Notes: a model not told the origin generated them from the letters alone. A stretch of DNA of 64,000 bases from Bradyrhizobium canariense (GCF_019402665.1 NZ_VSST01000017.1:56544-120543), one strand, 5' to 3'. Positions 1 to 9,788 are shown, counted from the first letter of the stretch. Translations and numbers: made by a program.

Positions 1-1
1 G

Positions 2-298
2 GTCGGCGCCTACCTCGGCCTTACGCCGAGGCGCAGCCAATCCGGCGAAACCGACACCAACGGAAAGATATCTCGATGGGGCGACCGGCTTCTCCGAACT
101 TACTTGTTCGAGGCCGCCACTGTCCTTCTTTATCGAACCAAAAAGTGGTGTTCCCTAAAGGCCTGGGGCATAAAGCTCGCTAAGCGGATCGGCATGAAGA
201 AGGCAAAGGTCGCCATCGCCCGAAAGATCGCCGTGATTCTCCACTGCATCTGGGGCGATGGCACGTCGTTCGACTGGGGCCAGCCGAAGCCAATCTGA
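2..298 (+). CDS. IS110-family transposase, C-terminal part (cut by window edge)
   Basis: The reading frame is open from the first bases to a TGA at 298, so the start lies outside the window. The translation runs [16 protein letters not shown], then [15 protein letters not shown], and ends DWGQPKPI. This is the Transposase_20 C-terminal half of IS110-type (DEDD) transposases, which insert without classical terminal inverted repeats. Only about 98 residues are present, so whether the element is complete cannot be judged. The GC-rich sequence after the stop (about 300-470) is probably its right flank. Confidence 0.8.
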   Translation, partial: VGAYLGLTPRRSQSGETDTNGKISRWGDRLLRTYLFEAATVLLYRTKKWCSLKAWGIKLAKRIGMKKAKVAIARKIAVILHCIWGDGTSFDWGQPKPI

Positions 299-1260
299 TA
301 TTTGCTCGCAAGTTCCTGGTCCGGTCCGCCGGGCTGGCGATGTCCCACCAATGATCTATCCTCTCGGGGCATGAACCCAAGCGGCAGCCGGCGTTCAGGG
401 CGTCGCCAAGGGTTGGGGAGGGCTGCGCCGGCCCCTGGAAGCCGAACATACGGTCCATGCCTGACAAGCGAGGCCGTCCGCGTCCTTGCGGGCATCTCGG
501 GCTCGTTCGGCCAGGATACGCACCGTAGCCCCGAACAGATACTCTCGCGAATTCGTGCCCCATCGCGGATTGATTCTCCAAATGCCAACCTTGAGGTAAA
601 GTGCTTCGGATGCGACACCCATCAGACCGTCGCGCTCGACATTGTCCGGCGGTCGAAGACCCAGATCCACGAGCTGGAGCGCTCCATGCGCCGTACGCGG
701 CTTACTCCGGGGGTTGCAGACCAGGCGAGGTCACCCAATCGCTCAGATGCGCGCTCGTCGCAGCTAAGCGCGCCTTCCTGAGAAGCTGCTCGCGCTCAGC
801 ACCAGCGGGGAGCCGGGCAGCTTGTTCTTTGAGCTGGGTGGCGTGCTCGTCCCAAGCGTTCTTCAAGAGACCGGTTGTGCTTCACTCTGCGGCGTCGCTG
901 AGACATGGAGCCATTCCTTGTGCCATGAACGCGAATCCAAAACCGAACAAGGTAAGTTCAGTTCCGGCCCCGGAACGAAGAAGTCCGACAACGAGGGGCG
1001 CTTCGTCTAGCGGCAGGCGCGCTGCCGATGTGCGACCCGACTTCAATTGCTCCGGGCTGCTGGTCGCCGCCATGTAATATCGATGACCGGGGCAAAGACG
1101 GCCCCGGCCGTGGGGGCTTTTGGGGATCGTGGGCCGGGGCCGCTGGAGGTGCTTGGACCTTGGGAGGCCAAGCGTTCGGAGCCTAGGAAAATTCGGCAAT
1201 CAGATCTGTTCGCTTTCGCACATTGGCTATACGGTTTCCTTCGGGAGCGGAGTAGCTGCA
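299..1260. other. Gene-poor, decayed stretch after the IS110 element
   Basis: No intact gene is supported here. Long open frames exist on both strands but have no recognisable domain, plausible start or ribosome site. One decayed fragment, at about 581-700, is listed separately. Between 1080 and 1180 the sequence is GC-rich with no clear coding signal. The stretch looks like debris between insertion elements. Confidence 0.5.
581..700 (+). pseudogene. Remnant of a small zinc-ribbon-like hypothetical protein
   Basis: Forward frame 2 reads NLEVKCFGCDTHQTVALD, followed by IVRRSKTQIHELERSMRR. I remember a small rhizobial family with this layout: an N-terminal CxxC half-ribbon, a conserved helix, then a second CxxC. 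Here the second pair is missing after ELERSMRR and the frame drifts into low-quality sequence. No start with a ribosome site is visible. It is probably a broken relative of the small protein near 61.3 kb. The family name is not certain. Confidence 0.4.
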
Positions 1261-1378
1261 ATGAAAGACATGCAGGCTCAGTTCAAAGCTCCGCAAGGAT
1301 GCGACAGAGTGCGCGCTGATCCGAGACCTGGCGACCGATCCCAAGAAGCGAGAACTATTCACCCGCCTGGCGGATCTC
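1261..1378 (+). pseudogene. 5' remnant of a small helical hypothetical gene, frameshifted and interrupted by an IS3 element
   Basis: An ATG at 1261 gives MKDMQAQF. After one shift of frame the sequence continues KLRKDATECALIRDLATD, then PKKRELFTRLADL. Together this matches my memory of a short helical protein widespread in Bradyrhizobium. The reading breaks off near 1378, exactly where IS3 transposase coding sequence begins, so the insertion seems to have cut the gene. The internal frameshift near 1285 shows that it is also decaying independently. Confidence 0.5.
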
Positions 1379-1920
1379 CGGCATCACCTATGTCGCGACC
1401 TGGACCGGCTTCGTCTACGTCGCCTTTGTGATCGACGCGTATGCCCGCAGGATCCTCAGCTGGCGGGCCTCCCGCACGGCGCACGCAGGCTTCGTAGCTT
1501 GATGAGCTGGAGCAGGCCCTGCACGATCGCCGGTCCATCGCGGCGGCCTCGTGCATCATAGCGATAGGGGCAGCCAATCCGCCCAATACGTCTCTATCAA
1601 ATACACCGAACGCCTGGCTGAAGCTGGCGTCGAGCCTTCTGTCGGCAGCGTCGGAGATTCCTATGACAACGCTCTCGCCGAAACCATCAACGGTCTCTAC
1701 AAGGCCGAGGTGATCCATCGGCGCAGACCATGGCGCAGCTTCCAGCCCGTCGAGTTCGCGACGCTGGAATGGGTGGACTGGTTCAACAAGCGGCGGCTCC
1801 TGGCCCATTGGCAACATACCGCCGGCCGAAGCCGAGCAACGCTGCTACGCCATTCTGGAACAGCCGGCCATGGCGGCATAACTTAAACCGAATGGCCTCC
1901 GGCAAACCCGGGGCGGTTCA
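1379..1920 (+). mobile_element. IS3-family transposase remnant (DDE integrase core, multiple frameshifts)
   Basis: Pieces of an OrfB-type rve integrase are spread over several frames. They read ITYVATWTGFVYVAFVIDAY at 1379-1440, then VHHSDRGSQ near 1550, then YVSIKYTERLAEAGVEPSVG and DSYDNALAETINGLYK, and after another shift PIGNIPPAEAEQ to a TAA near 1884. Frame changes near 1497, 1540 and 1801 prevent a complete protein. The DSYDNALAE block carries the last catalytic Glu of the DDE set. The sequence after the stop up to about 1920 (ending CCCGGGGCGGTTCA) is probably the element's right end. The 5' OrfA part is absent. Confidence 0.75.
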
Positions 1921-3011
1921 GGTTTTAACTCCAGCGACTCCCTTATCAGTGAAGCCCGCCGCGCGCATTTGCTTGCACAGCTTCGAAGCCAGCCGGAACA
2001 TCGGGATCAAGTTGCCGGGATGATACTTACGCCGCTTCATGGAGGGGGCTCTCTCGTGGAGCTGCTACCATGGGTCGTGATACTGAGGCACACGGGGGCC
2101 GCGGGGCTATCTATTTCATCTGATAGGACAGCAGCACTGGCTTGATTAGCATCGTCGCCAGTGACACGTGGTAGCCCATCGGGGATACGTTGGCCCCGAC
2201 ATACAGGCAACGCATCGACTGCCTCATTCATGAAGGTTGTGCGTCCTGTGGGTGGCAGGCTTGGGCTACGTTCGAGCACCGCTCGGCGCGGCAAACCTCT
2301 ACGCAAACGCAACGCAACGACACAAGCCGCTGAGGGAAACCTTGGCGGCTTTTGCGTGGAGGCACTATCAGCGGTCGTCTTCATGGCCCAACAGCTTGTG
2401 CGTCACGCGATTGATGAAATGGTTATTGCCGCAGGCTGGGCATTGCACGCACGAGGATGAAGGAGGCGCGTGCCGCATTCGACTCAGCGTCGAACTGGTG
2501 CTGAACGTACTCGCCGCTTGTCGGGCAACGAACGTGATCGTGTCCATCATAGCCCAGCACCGGCCATGGCACCGCCCGGCCCATGACCTAGGTCAATGCT
2601 TCCCGGTGCACTTACCGCCGCCGCGCTTGCCACGGATGATATCCTCCGCCTGTGCAGAGGCAGGTCCGGAGCCGCATCATGAGGTGATGGCGATCTGAGC
2701 CAAACCTCATCCGAGTTCGCGACAAAGAAAATGCATGGAACGGATCAATGAGCGCATCCAGAGTCTGGCCCTTCGGCCGCATCTGCGATCGCGCCATTAC
2801 AACGAACTACCTCCGGCCGTTTTCAACGCAATCGGCCCTTTTGCGAAGTGGCCGCCGACACCGACTACGTCCGATCATCGGGACAGACCGGAAGTGCGCG
2901 GCAAAACCAAAACGGCGCTTTTGATCCGAGGCGGATTCCACCGGCCCGCTTCAGCCTTGTCGCGGCCACTGATTGCGGGCAGACTAGCAGTGGCATGAGA
3001 GGGCAAGAGCC
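1921..3011. other. About 1.1 kb without a supported gene
   Basis: A 40-residue minus-strand frame at 1918-2039 starts MKRRKYHPGNLIPMFRLASK. It could be a fragment of a mobile-element gene, but it has no ribosome site. Another minus frame around 2368-2550 holds CPACGNNHFINRVTHKLLGH, resembling part of a small CxxC protein. The rest (2550-3011) shows nothing I can support. Confidence 0.4.
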
Positions 3012-4448
3012 ATGCAACGTCGGCTTGCGGCCATTCTAGCGGCGGATGTGGTCGGCTACAGCCGACTCATGGGCGCCGACGAGGTGGGGACCCTCAATTC
3101 CCTCAAGTCGCACCGGCGGGAACTGGTCGACTGCGGCATTTCCGAGCACCACGGCCGCATCGTCAAAACCACCGGCGATGGGATGCTGGTGGAATTCGCC
3201 AGCGTCGTGGATGCGGTCGCCTGTGCTGTCAAGATTCAGCGCAGCATGGTGGGGCGCAACGCAGGGATCGCTGCGGAACGGCAGGTCGTGTTCCGGATCG
3301 GGATCAACGTCGGCGATATTATCATCGACGGCGACGATATCTTCGGCGACGGCGTCAACATCGCGGCACGCTTGGAAACGCTCTGCGAGCCCGGCGGCGT
3401 ATGCATATCCAGGGCGGCGAACGACCAGATCCGGGACAAGCTGTCGATGGCGTTTGCTGATCTGGGCGAGCAGGCTGTGAAGAACATCTCGCGCGCGGTC
3501 GGCGTGTTCGGGCTCACTGCCAAGGACATCGAGGCAATTCCAGACGCCGCGATTCCCTCGTCTGCGGAAGACACGGTGGCGGCGTCAACCGTCCAACACA
3601 AGCAGGAAATTCACTTCTGCCAGACCGGGGACGGCGTGCAGCTGGCCTACGCCCGGATGGGCCAAGGGCATCCGCTGGTGAAGACAGGGCACTGGATGAC
3701 TCACATCGAATTCGACTTCGAAAGTCCGATCTGGCGGCATCTCTACCAGGAATTTTCCCGCGAGCACCTTTTCATCCGATATGACGCAAGGGGAAATGGG
3801 CTTTCGGATCGTGACGTCCCGGACGTAACATTCGAGCGGTTCGTCGACGACCTCGATGCGGTGGTCGACGCCGCGGGCATCGAACGGTTCGCGCTGCTCG
3901 GCATATCCCAGGGGTGCGCCGTCTCGATTGCCTACGCGGTCCGCCATCCGGAGCGAGTGTCGCATCTGATTCTCTACGGAGGCTATGTCGTCGGGTGGAA
4001 GAAGCGCGCCAGGACCGAGGCGGAGAAGGCGGCCGGGGATGCGATGCTGACGCTGATGCGGCTGGGATGGGGTCAGGAAAACCCGGCCTTCAGGCAGATG
4101 TTCACGTCCCAGTTTATTCCGGACGCTAACAAGGAGCAGGCCGACTGGTTTAACGAGCTACAGCGTATCTCGAGCTCGGCCGAAGACGCAGCGCGCAATT
4201 TACTGGCAAATGGCGAAGTGGAAATCAGTTCACTACTGCCGCAGGTCAAGGTGCCGACCCTTGTCATGCATTGCCGCAACGACGCGAGGGTGCCGTTCGA
4301 GTCGGGCCGTCGGCTGGCCGCGGGGATTCCCGGTGCCCGCTTTGTCCCGCTCGAAGGCCGGAATCACATCATGCTGGAGGGCGAGCCGGCTTTGGCACGC
4401 TTTCTCGACGAGCTACGATCATTTCTTACCTCCGATACTCAACACTAA
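3012..4448 (+). CDS. Class III adenylate/guanylate cyclase fused to an alpha/beta hydrolase
   Basis: The 478-residue protein has two enzyme domains. Residues 1-170 are a class III nucleotide cyclase: [20 protein letters not shown] carries the first metal Asp, [10 protein letters not shown] the second, and [11 protein letters not shown] the transition-state Asn and Arg. Residues 195-478 are an alpha/beta hydrolase: [12 protein letters not shown] is the oxyanion/cap region, [12 protein letters not shown] the nucleophile elbow with Ser, and the acid and His lie near [10 protein letters not shown] and EGRNHIML. Cyclases make cAMP or cGMP; the hydrolase substrate is unknown. The start ATG follows GAGGGCAAGAGCC. 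No membrane segment is seen, so it is probably cytoplasmic. The neighbours are relics, so context gives no role. The hydrolase could act as a ligand sensor for the cyclase, which is inference. Confidence 0.88.
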   Translation: MQRRLAAILAADVVGYSRLMGADEVGTLNSLKSHRRELVDCGISEHHGRIVKTTGDGMLVEFASVVDAVACAVKIQRSMVGRNAGIAAERQVVFRIGINVGDIIIDGDDIFGDGVNIAARLETLCEPGGVCISRAANDQIRDKLSMAFADLGEQAVKNISRAVGVFGLTAKDIEAIPDAAIPSSAEDTVAASTVQHKQEIHFCQTGDGVQLAYARMGQGHPLVKTGHWMTHIEFDFESPIWRHLYQEFSREHLFIRYDARGNGLSDRDVPDVTFERFVDDLDAVVDAAGIERFALLGISQGCAVSIAYAVRHPERVSHLILYGGYVVGWKKRARTEAEKAAGDAMLTLMRLGWGQENPAFRQMFTSQFIPDANKEQADWFNELQRISSSAEDAARNLLANGEVEISSLLPQVKVPTLVMHCRNDARVPFESGRRLAAGIPGARFVPLEGRNHIMLEGEPALARFLDELRSFLTSDTQH

Positions 4449-5398
4449 AGGTACTGGATACGGCGGCTCCGTTTTGCCGACCAATATACGCCACGGGTTT
4501 CCCCTTGATGTCTGTTCTTGGCCAAGCGAAGTGCACGATGTCCGCTATTTGGGTCGCTATCGGGGGAAAAGCGGACGTCGCACACAATCCGCGGGCGGTC
4601 TTATTGCGCTAACAATCCGAATGCGATAGTGCCACTATGCTTGCGAAAATCAGCAGTGCCGGGAGGGATTTTCTGTCGCTGGCGTCCGAGCCTTTGGTTC
4701 CGGCGCTGCGCCCTCGAGACAATGAGCGAGGGCCGAGTCCACGCCCCTAGCCGTTCGCGAGGTCTACAGCGGCCGAGTTCGATAGTTAGTCAGAAAGCTT
4801 TGGGCGCTGGACGGCAGGTCATCGAAACCACCGAGCTTGGCCATCATGAGCCAGGTGGCAAAATCCGCCTCAGCCTCCGGGGCGCTTTCTTGGCGATACT
4901 GGCGATGGAGCTAGAGGACATGGTGGTCCGATTGGTTTCAACCCGGCCGCGAAGCTGTTCATCGACACCGTCCGCGCGGCGGGAAAGGCAATTGGCAATT
5001 CAATCACAGTAATGACGGCGCGGGAGAGTTCAAACGCGAACCCTACGCCTCCCATCTCGCTGTAATAACCTTACCAACTAGTCGGCTCCTGGTCAGGTTG
5101 AAGGGACTGAGCAGGCTAACTAGGTAGGGCTCACCTCTGCTGATCCCCAACGGCAGTAATTCTCATCGTCACTGACGGCAACATCGCGTGGACCATCAGC
5201 TTGAGTGTTTCGACGGCGCGAATACGAACGTCATCCCGAGGTCTCTGTAAAAATTTAGTACCTAGCCTTACAGACGCTTCTGATGGCGCGATGGATTCAG
5301 CCCGGCGCGTTTGAGGTTCCTAGATTATGAACCACGGAATTGCCGGGCTATCGGTCTTTCAGATGTAGCCGGGAAGACCGGCGGCTACTCAGGCTTCG
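4449..5398. other. Gap of about 950 bases, degraded sequence
   Basis: Nothing intact is supported. The stretch at 4500-4620 (GATGTCCGCTATTTGGGTCG and around) resembles a sequence dispersed in rhizobial genomes. A forward frame near 4915-5066 reads GGPIGFNPAAKLFIDTVRAA, then GKAIGNSITVMTARESSN, to a TAA. It could be the end of a lost gene but has no start. The region before the leftward aldolase gene (5080-5398) shows no clear terminator. Confidence 0.4.
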
Positions 5399-6427
5399 TC
5401 AGCGGCTTGCTGTGAGCTGCTGGCGGTAGCGCTCCGCGTCCCAGTTCAGCAAATCATGCTCGCTCTCGGAGGAGAGATACACAATCTCGGCGTCGAGGGG
5501 GAGGCGGCTGGTCACGAGGGCGAGGCAGCTCAGCAGGGCTTCGGCGCCAGCGCTGGCGTCAGTGCGGATGAGACTGCCAAGTCCAGGGACGAGCAGAGCA
5601 ACGGGCGGTGATTGCCCTGCAGCCTCGGCGCGCAAGCTCATATTTTGCAGGCTTTCGCCTTGCTCCAAGATCGGCAAGCCCGGCCCGAGAAAGACGACGT
5701 GATCGGGATACAGGGATCCGCTGGTGGCAATAACGCGGCAATAGCGATCGGTCGCGATGCCGTGACAGATCCGATCTTTGGGTAAGCGATAATCAGTACC
5801 TGCACAGGTAATGCAGAGCGCGTTCTGATCGCCTGACGCGGCACTGCGTGGCGGCAGCGCCAGACGCGCTTCGACTTCCATCACCAGGGCTTCCGCGCCC
5901 GCGCAAGTTTCGGCCCCCACGACCAAGCCGTGATTACCGAGGATCAGCACGTTGACGTGGACATGCGCGATCGCTTCGCTGACCGCTTGGGCCAACGGCA
6001 GGCCCGGATGGAAGTAGCCGAGCCGAAGCCAAGATAATCCGCGCAAGCGATGTTCGAACTCTTGGTGAGCGTCGGTGCGCACCGCCCATGCGATGGTGTT
6101 AACGGAATGGACGTGCAGTACGACAGGATGCGGCATCAACGCGTGCAGCGCAGTCTCAATCGAACCGCGTAGTTGAGTTATAGTATTTGGGGCCAACGGC
6201 ACCCGATCATCGCCGCGCGCCAGAGCGGTGCGAGCGTCTGACAGCGCGACCGGCACGAAGATGTCCTTGTCTTCGGCGTCGGCGAGCCAAGTGCCTGAGG
6301 CTTTGACCCAGAGCACGTCGCCTTCTTTGACGGAAGAATTGCCCCCGGCGCCCTGCACCAGCAGGATGTTTTTGCCGACGCGGGCGGACATACGGCGAAG
6401 TTCGGACAAGGCGCGAGGCTGTTTCAT
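5399..6427 (-). CDS. Class II aldolase/adducin-family protein with C-terminal extension
   Basis: This 342-residue protein has an N-terminal class II aldolase fold: QGAGGNSSVKEGDVLWVKAS is the phosphate/glycine-loop region, VLHVHSVNTIAW carries a His-x-His metal pair, and LILGNHGLVVGAE a third His. Such enzymes cleave or epimerise sugar phosphates with a divalent metal. About 130 residues follow the usual domain, including ATSGSLYPDHVVFLGPG, a layout also seen in longer rhamnulose-phosphate-aldolase-like proteins. I chose the ATG at 6427 because GAGGATC sits just upstream and only 10 bases separate it from the stop of the HAD gene. It is the last gene of the leftward three-gene operon and probably cleaves the product of the kinase in that operon. 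The substrate is unknown. Confidence 0.8.
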   Translation of the reverse strand: MKQPRALSELRRMSARVGKNILLVQGAGGNSSVKEGDVLWVKASGTWLADAEDKDIFVPVALSDARTALARGDDRVPLAPNTITQLRGSIETALHALMPHPVVLHVHSVNTIAWAVRTDAHQEFEHRLRGLSWLRLGYFHPGLPLAQAVSEAIAHVHVNVLILGNHGLVVGAETCAGAEALVMEVEARLALPPRSAASGDQNALCITCAGTDYRLPKDRICHGIATDRYCRVIATSGSLYPDHVVFLGPGLPILEQGESLQNMSLRAEAAGQSPPVALLVPGLGSLIRTDASAGAEALLSCLALVTSRLPLDAEIVYLSSESEHDLLNWDAERYRQQLTASR

Positions 6428-6437
6428 GAAGCGATCC

Positions 6438-7304
6438 TCACCAACTGAGATGCTGCACAGTCCAGTGCGGCATCCGCGCATCCGCGCCGGCAACCTGCCG
6501 GATCGCGTGTGCGACATTGTGCGATCCTGCAAGTGTTTCCCGATGCGCGCCCGCGCCGACTAGCAAGGTCAGCATGCCCGCCGCACGCCCACCGGCGATG
6601 TCGTGATCGATGGAATCCCCAATGACGAGGATGCGGTCGGGCGAGGGATGGCCCAATCGTTCCAGTGCCGCGGCAAACATCGGCGCGTGTGGTTTGCCGA
6701 TAAACGAAACCCTGCCGCCGAGCCGCTGATAAAAGGCCGCCAGCGCGCCCGGAGCCGGGATTAGCCCGGTCACCCCAAACATCACGAGGTCGGGATTGGC
6801 GCACAGCATCGGCAGTTTGCGGACGGCCGCCACCGTGAGGCGTTCGCGCCATGGCTCCGGTTCCGCAACGCTGTCGTCGAGGCCCGCGAGCAGGATGAAG
6901 TCGGCGGATGTGATATCTGGAACCAGGGCCAGGTCGAGCTCATCGACGATGGAGCGGTCGCCATCGCGCGAGATCAGGAAGCAGGCTTGGCCGAGGTCCG
7001 TGAAGGGCGTCTGCGCGCGTGCCTTCAGGCTCTGCCAGGTCACTTCGCCTGATGATAACACACCATCGTAAATGTCCGGCGATAAGCCCAGGGTGGCGAG
7101 GCGCCGCTGATTGCTGCTGGCGCGCTTGCCGGAATTGGAGAGGATCAGGATCCGTTTGCCAGCCTCGTGCAGGCGCCTCACGCAGTCATGGGCGGCGGGA
7201 AACACCGTCATGCCTTCATGCAGCGTGCCCCATTGATCGAGCAGCACGTGATCAAAGTGATCGGCGATAGTGCGAAGGCCGGTGATGGTCCTGGCAATGG
7301 TCAT
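6438..7304 (-). CDS. HAD-superfamily class IIA hydrolase (TIGR01459-like phosphatase)
   Basis: The 288-residue protein carries HAD motifs in order: LLDQWGTLHEG with nucleophile Asp23, ILILSNSGKRAS (motif II), FIGKPHAPMF (motif III Lys) and VIGDSIDHDIAGG (motif IV acids). The second residue of motif I is followed by Trp (DxWGT), as in class IIA sugar-phosphate phosphatases of the NagD/TIGR01459 type. It probably removes phosphate from a small sugar phosphate in the cytoplasm. Its start overlaps the kinase stop by four bases (ATGA), showing translational coupling, and the aldolase follows at 10 bases. In this operon it could limit toxic phospho-intermediates or act in the main route. Confidence 0.8.
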   Translation of the reverse strand: MTIARTITGLRTIADHFDHVLLDQWGTLHEGMTVFPAAHDCVRRLHEAGKRILILSNSGKRASSNQRRLATLGLSPDIYDGVLSSGEVTWQSLKARAQTPFTDLGQACFLISRDGDRSIVDELDLALVPDITSADFILLAGLDDSVAEPEPWRERLTVAAVRKLPMLCANPDLVMFGVTGLIPAPGALAAFYQRLGGRVSFIGKPHAPMFAAALERLGHPSPDRILVIGDSIDHDIAGGRAAGMLTLLVGAGAHRETLAGSHNVAHAIRQVAGADARMPHWTVQHLSW

Positions 7305-8581
7305 GGCGGACCACCGTTCAGCGCAAGCAGCGCCGCGCCAAAGCTCGCTTCGGTTTGCTCGGCGACCGTCACGGGCACGCCCAGCGTGCGCTGCCTGATT
7401 GCGGTCCAGTTGTTGTTCCGCGCGCCGCCGCCGATGCTGACGACCCGCCGCAACGCTGGCGCACCCAGTTTTGCGAGCTGCCGGTAGGCGAGCGCCTCTA
7501 CCGACGCGATGCCTTCGAGCAAGCCCTGGAAGAACCGATGGTCTTCCGCCGGCCGTGGCGTGATCCGCGCCGTCAGCGTCGGATCTGCGATTGGAAAACG
7601 CTCACCGGGCTTTGGCAGGGGATAGTAATCGAGTCCGGTCGGTGCCTCCGGCTCAAGCTGAGGCGTCAAGCGCTCCATGTCGTCGGGCGAGAAGTGCATC
7701 AACAGCGCCGCACCGCCGGAATTGGAGGCACCACCGGTCAGCCAGCGATCGCCGAGCCGGTGTGCATAAACGCCCTGGCCGGCCGCGAAAATCGGCTGCG
7801 AGGCCAGCAGCTTCACCACCAGCGTGGTGCCGAGCGAAGTGACGGCATCGCCGACTGCGTCGGCCCGCGTGGCGATGAACGCGGCCACGCCGTCGGTGGT
7901 GCCTGCAGCGATCTTCGCTCGCGGAGAAAGACCGAGCATGCGCGCGATATTGCGATCGATGTCGGCGAAGGCCGTCCCCGGAATCGTGGTCTCGGGCAGC
8001 AGATGGCGGGGCACGCCGAGCTCATCGAGCCAGCCGGGCCATGTCCGCGTTACAGGATCGTAGCCGAGCTTCAGCGCATTGTTCTCGTCGCTGATGCCGT
8101 GACGGTCGGCGAGGCGGCCGGCGATCCAGTCGGCCTGGTGCACCGCGTAGCGCGCACGGCTGACGTCATCACGAGCGAGGAGATGCAAGAGCTTTGCGAG
8201 TGCGCTGCTGGCGCCATGCGCGCCGCTGTCTGTTGGAGCCACATCGGAAATGCGCGCGGCCTCGTCCTTTGCGCGGGCGTCGTTGTACATCAGGCCCGGC
8301 GTCAACGGCCGGCCGGCGTCATCGACGAGCAGCAAAGTTCCAGACGTTCCGTCAACGACGATCTGCTCGACCGCGCCGAGATCGACGTGCTCGCCGAGCT
8401 TACGGAGCGCGGCAAGCGTTGCCTGCCACCATAGCTCCGGCTGCTGATCGACGGCGTTGCCATTGACGCGCGGCGGCGGCAGTCCGGCCGACGCCTGGCC
8501 CCGGATGGCGGCCTGCGCGTCGATCGCGCAGGCGCGGACCCCGCTGGTGCCGACGTCAATGCCAAGGAACAAGCCTGCCAT
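7301..8581 (-). CDS. FGGY-family carbohydrate kinase, D-ribulokinase-like
   Basis: The 426-residue kinase starts MAGLFLGIDVGTSGVRACAI, the phosphate-1 motif of the FGGY family. It also has VDGTSGTLLLVDDAGRPL and PGLMYNDARAKDE, which I associate with the short D-ribulose-kinase subgroup. Further motifs are TSLGTTLVVKLL (phosphate 2) and VVSIGGGARNNNW (adenosine). It is shorter than xylulokinase (about 490 residues). The expected reaction is ATP-dependent phosphorylation of a ketose or polyol. AAGGTCGA precedes the ATG. It is first in a leftward operon with an HAD phosphatase and a class II aldolase, and it diverges from the EryD-like regulator. The shared 170-base gap holds a candidate operator. 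Confidence 0.82.
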   Translation of the reverse strand: MAGLFLGIDVGTSGVRACAIDAQAAIRGQASAGLPPPRVNGNAVDQQPELWWQATLAALRKLGEHVDLGAVEQIVVDGTSGTLLLVDDAGRPLTPGLMYNDARAKDEAARISDVAPTDSGAHGASSALAKLLHLLARDDVSRARYAVHQADWIAGRLADRHGISDENNALKLGYDPVTRTWPGWLDELGVPRHLLPETTIPGTAFADIDRNIARMLGLSPRAKIAAGTTDGVAAFIATRADAVGDAVTSLGTTLVVKLLASQPIFAAGQGVYAHRLGDRWLTGGASNSGGAALLMHFSPDDMERLTPQLEPEAPTGLDYYPLPKPGERFPIADPTLTARITPRPAEDHRFFQGLLEGIASVEALAYRQLAKLGAPALRRVVSIGGGARNNNWTAIRQRTLGVPVTVAEQTEASFGAALLALNGGPP

Positions 8582-8701
8582 TCGACCTTACCGAAGCTTT
8601 TGCGGCCCGCTTTATCGCTGATGCGCCTGATCTTTCGGGGCTCGGGCGGGCTAACGATTGCGCTGCAGCACGTTTGGGGGATTGACGCCCCGCCCGACCT
8701 C

Positions 8702-8738
8702 TGCAATTTTTTGCAAGCCGTGAAGAAAATTGCAAGAG
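8702..8738. promoter_or_regulatory. Candidate operator between kinase operon and SorC-type regulator
   Basis: TGCAATTTT (8702-8710) and AAAATTGCA (8726-8734) are perfect inverted repeats with centres 24 bases apart. TTGCAAG also repeats directly at 8711-8717 and 8730-8736. The element lies in the gap between two divergent transcription units, right in front of the regulator start. This is where an autoregulating SorC/DeoR-type sugar repressor would bind. Confidence 0.6.
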
Positions 8739-8750
8739 GCTTTTCCGCGC

Positions 8751-9773
8751 GTGACCGCATCCAGCGACAGACTGCCGATGATGGATGGCGAGGCCTCGCT
8801 CGCGACGCGTGCCGCCTGGCTGCATTTTGCTGGGGGACTGACTCAGTCGGAAGTGGCGGACCGACTCAACATCCAGAGCACGAAAGCTCACCGGCTGATC
8901 GCGCGGGCCAGTCGCGAAGGCATGATCCGCGTGTTCGTCGAGGGACCCATCGCCGAGTGCGTGGCGCTGGAAAACGTCCTGGCCGAGCGCTACGGCCTGT
9001 CCTACTGCCGCGTGGCGCCCGACCTCGGCGAAGGCGCTTTTCCGCTGAAGGCTCTGGCGCTGGAAGGCGCAAGCTTCCTGCGCCAGGCGCTTGAACGCGG
9101 CGAGCACAAAGTCATCGGCGTCGGCCACGGCCGTACGCTCGCCGCCGTGGTCGAGCAGCTGCCGCAGACGCCGGCGCGCGAGGTGCAGTTCGTCTCGCTG
9201 CTCGGCGGCCTGACGCGGAAATTCGCCGCCAATCCGTTTGACGTGATCCACCGGCTGGCTGAACGCACCGGCGCGGAAGCCTACCTGCTGCCGGTGCCGG
9301 TGTTTGCGAACTCCGTGGCCGATCGCGCCGTTCTGATGCAGCAATTCGGCATCGCCGATGTGTTCGCGCTGGCACGCAAGGCTTCGCTCCTGTTCGTCGG
9401 CATCGGCCAGATCCACAGCGATGGGTTTTTGGTGTCGAGTGGCATGATCAGACCTGATGAGGTCACGGAACTGAAGCGCGCAGGGGCCTGTGCCGACCTG
9501 CTCGGTCATTTCTTCAACGACGACGGGGCACTGCTCGATACCGACCTGTCGGCGCGCGCCACCTCGATGACCCGGGCGGATCTGAAAAAGCATCGCATCG
9601 TCGCCGTCGCCGGCGGCCTCGCCAAGTTGACGGCTTTGCGCGCGGTGTTGAAGAGCGGCCTTTTGCACGGGCTCATTATCGACGAAGCGACCGCGTCTGC
9701 GCTCACTGCTGACAAGCCGGAGGTCACATCCGGCAAAGGAAAAAAAGAAGGTCGGAAGGGAAGTAAACGCTAG
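8751..9773 (+). CDS. SorC/DeoR-family transcriptional regulator, EryD-like
   Basis: The protein of about 340 residues has an N-terminal HTH (GGLTQSEVADRLNIQSTKAH) and a SorC-type sugar-phosphate sensing domain (GVGHGRTLAAVVEQLP, VSLLGGLTRKFAANPFDVIH). This wording closely follows my memory of EryD, the erythritol regulator of Brucella and rhizobia. The usual effector is a phosphorylated intermediate that relieves repression. I chose GTG 8751, which has AAGAGG upstream. A TTG at 8730 is also in frame but lies inside the inverted repeat, and ATGs at 8778 and 8781 are possible. The solute-binding protein gene begins 15 bases after its stop, so the regulator probably heads the importer operon and also controls the divergent kinase operon. 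Confidence 0.85.
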   Translation: MTASSDRLPMMDGEASLATRAAWLHFAGGLTQSEVADRLNIQSTKAHRLIARASREGMIRVFVEGPIAECVALENVLAERYGLSYCRVAPDLGEGAFPLKALALEGASFLRQALERGEHKVIGVGHGRTLAAVVEQLPQTPAREVQFVSLLGGLTRKFAANPFDVIHRLAERTGAEAYLLPVPVFANSVADRAVLMQQFGIADVFALARKASLLFVGIGQIHSDGFLVSSGMIRPDEVTELKRAGACADLLGHFFNDDGALLDTDLSARATSMTRADLKKHRIVAVAGGLAKLTALRAVLKSGLLHGLIIDEATASALTADKPEVTSGKGKKEGRKGSKR

Positions 9774-9788
9774 AACAGGGAGGTTTAA

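Noticed and set aside
130..618. Minus-strand open frames opposite the IS110 end
   Set aside because: No family match, antisense to a recognisable transposase.
985..1075. tRNA-like start (TTCGTCTAGCGGCAGG) near 990
   Set aside because: It resembles the D-arm of Gln/Glu tRNAs, but no seven-base anticodon loop, T-arm GGTTCGA or acceptor pairing can be formed downstream.
4518..5012. 164-residue forward open frame
   Set aside because: Composition is not protein-like, no ribosome site, and it crosses a sequence that looks like a dispersed repeat.
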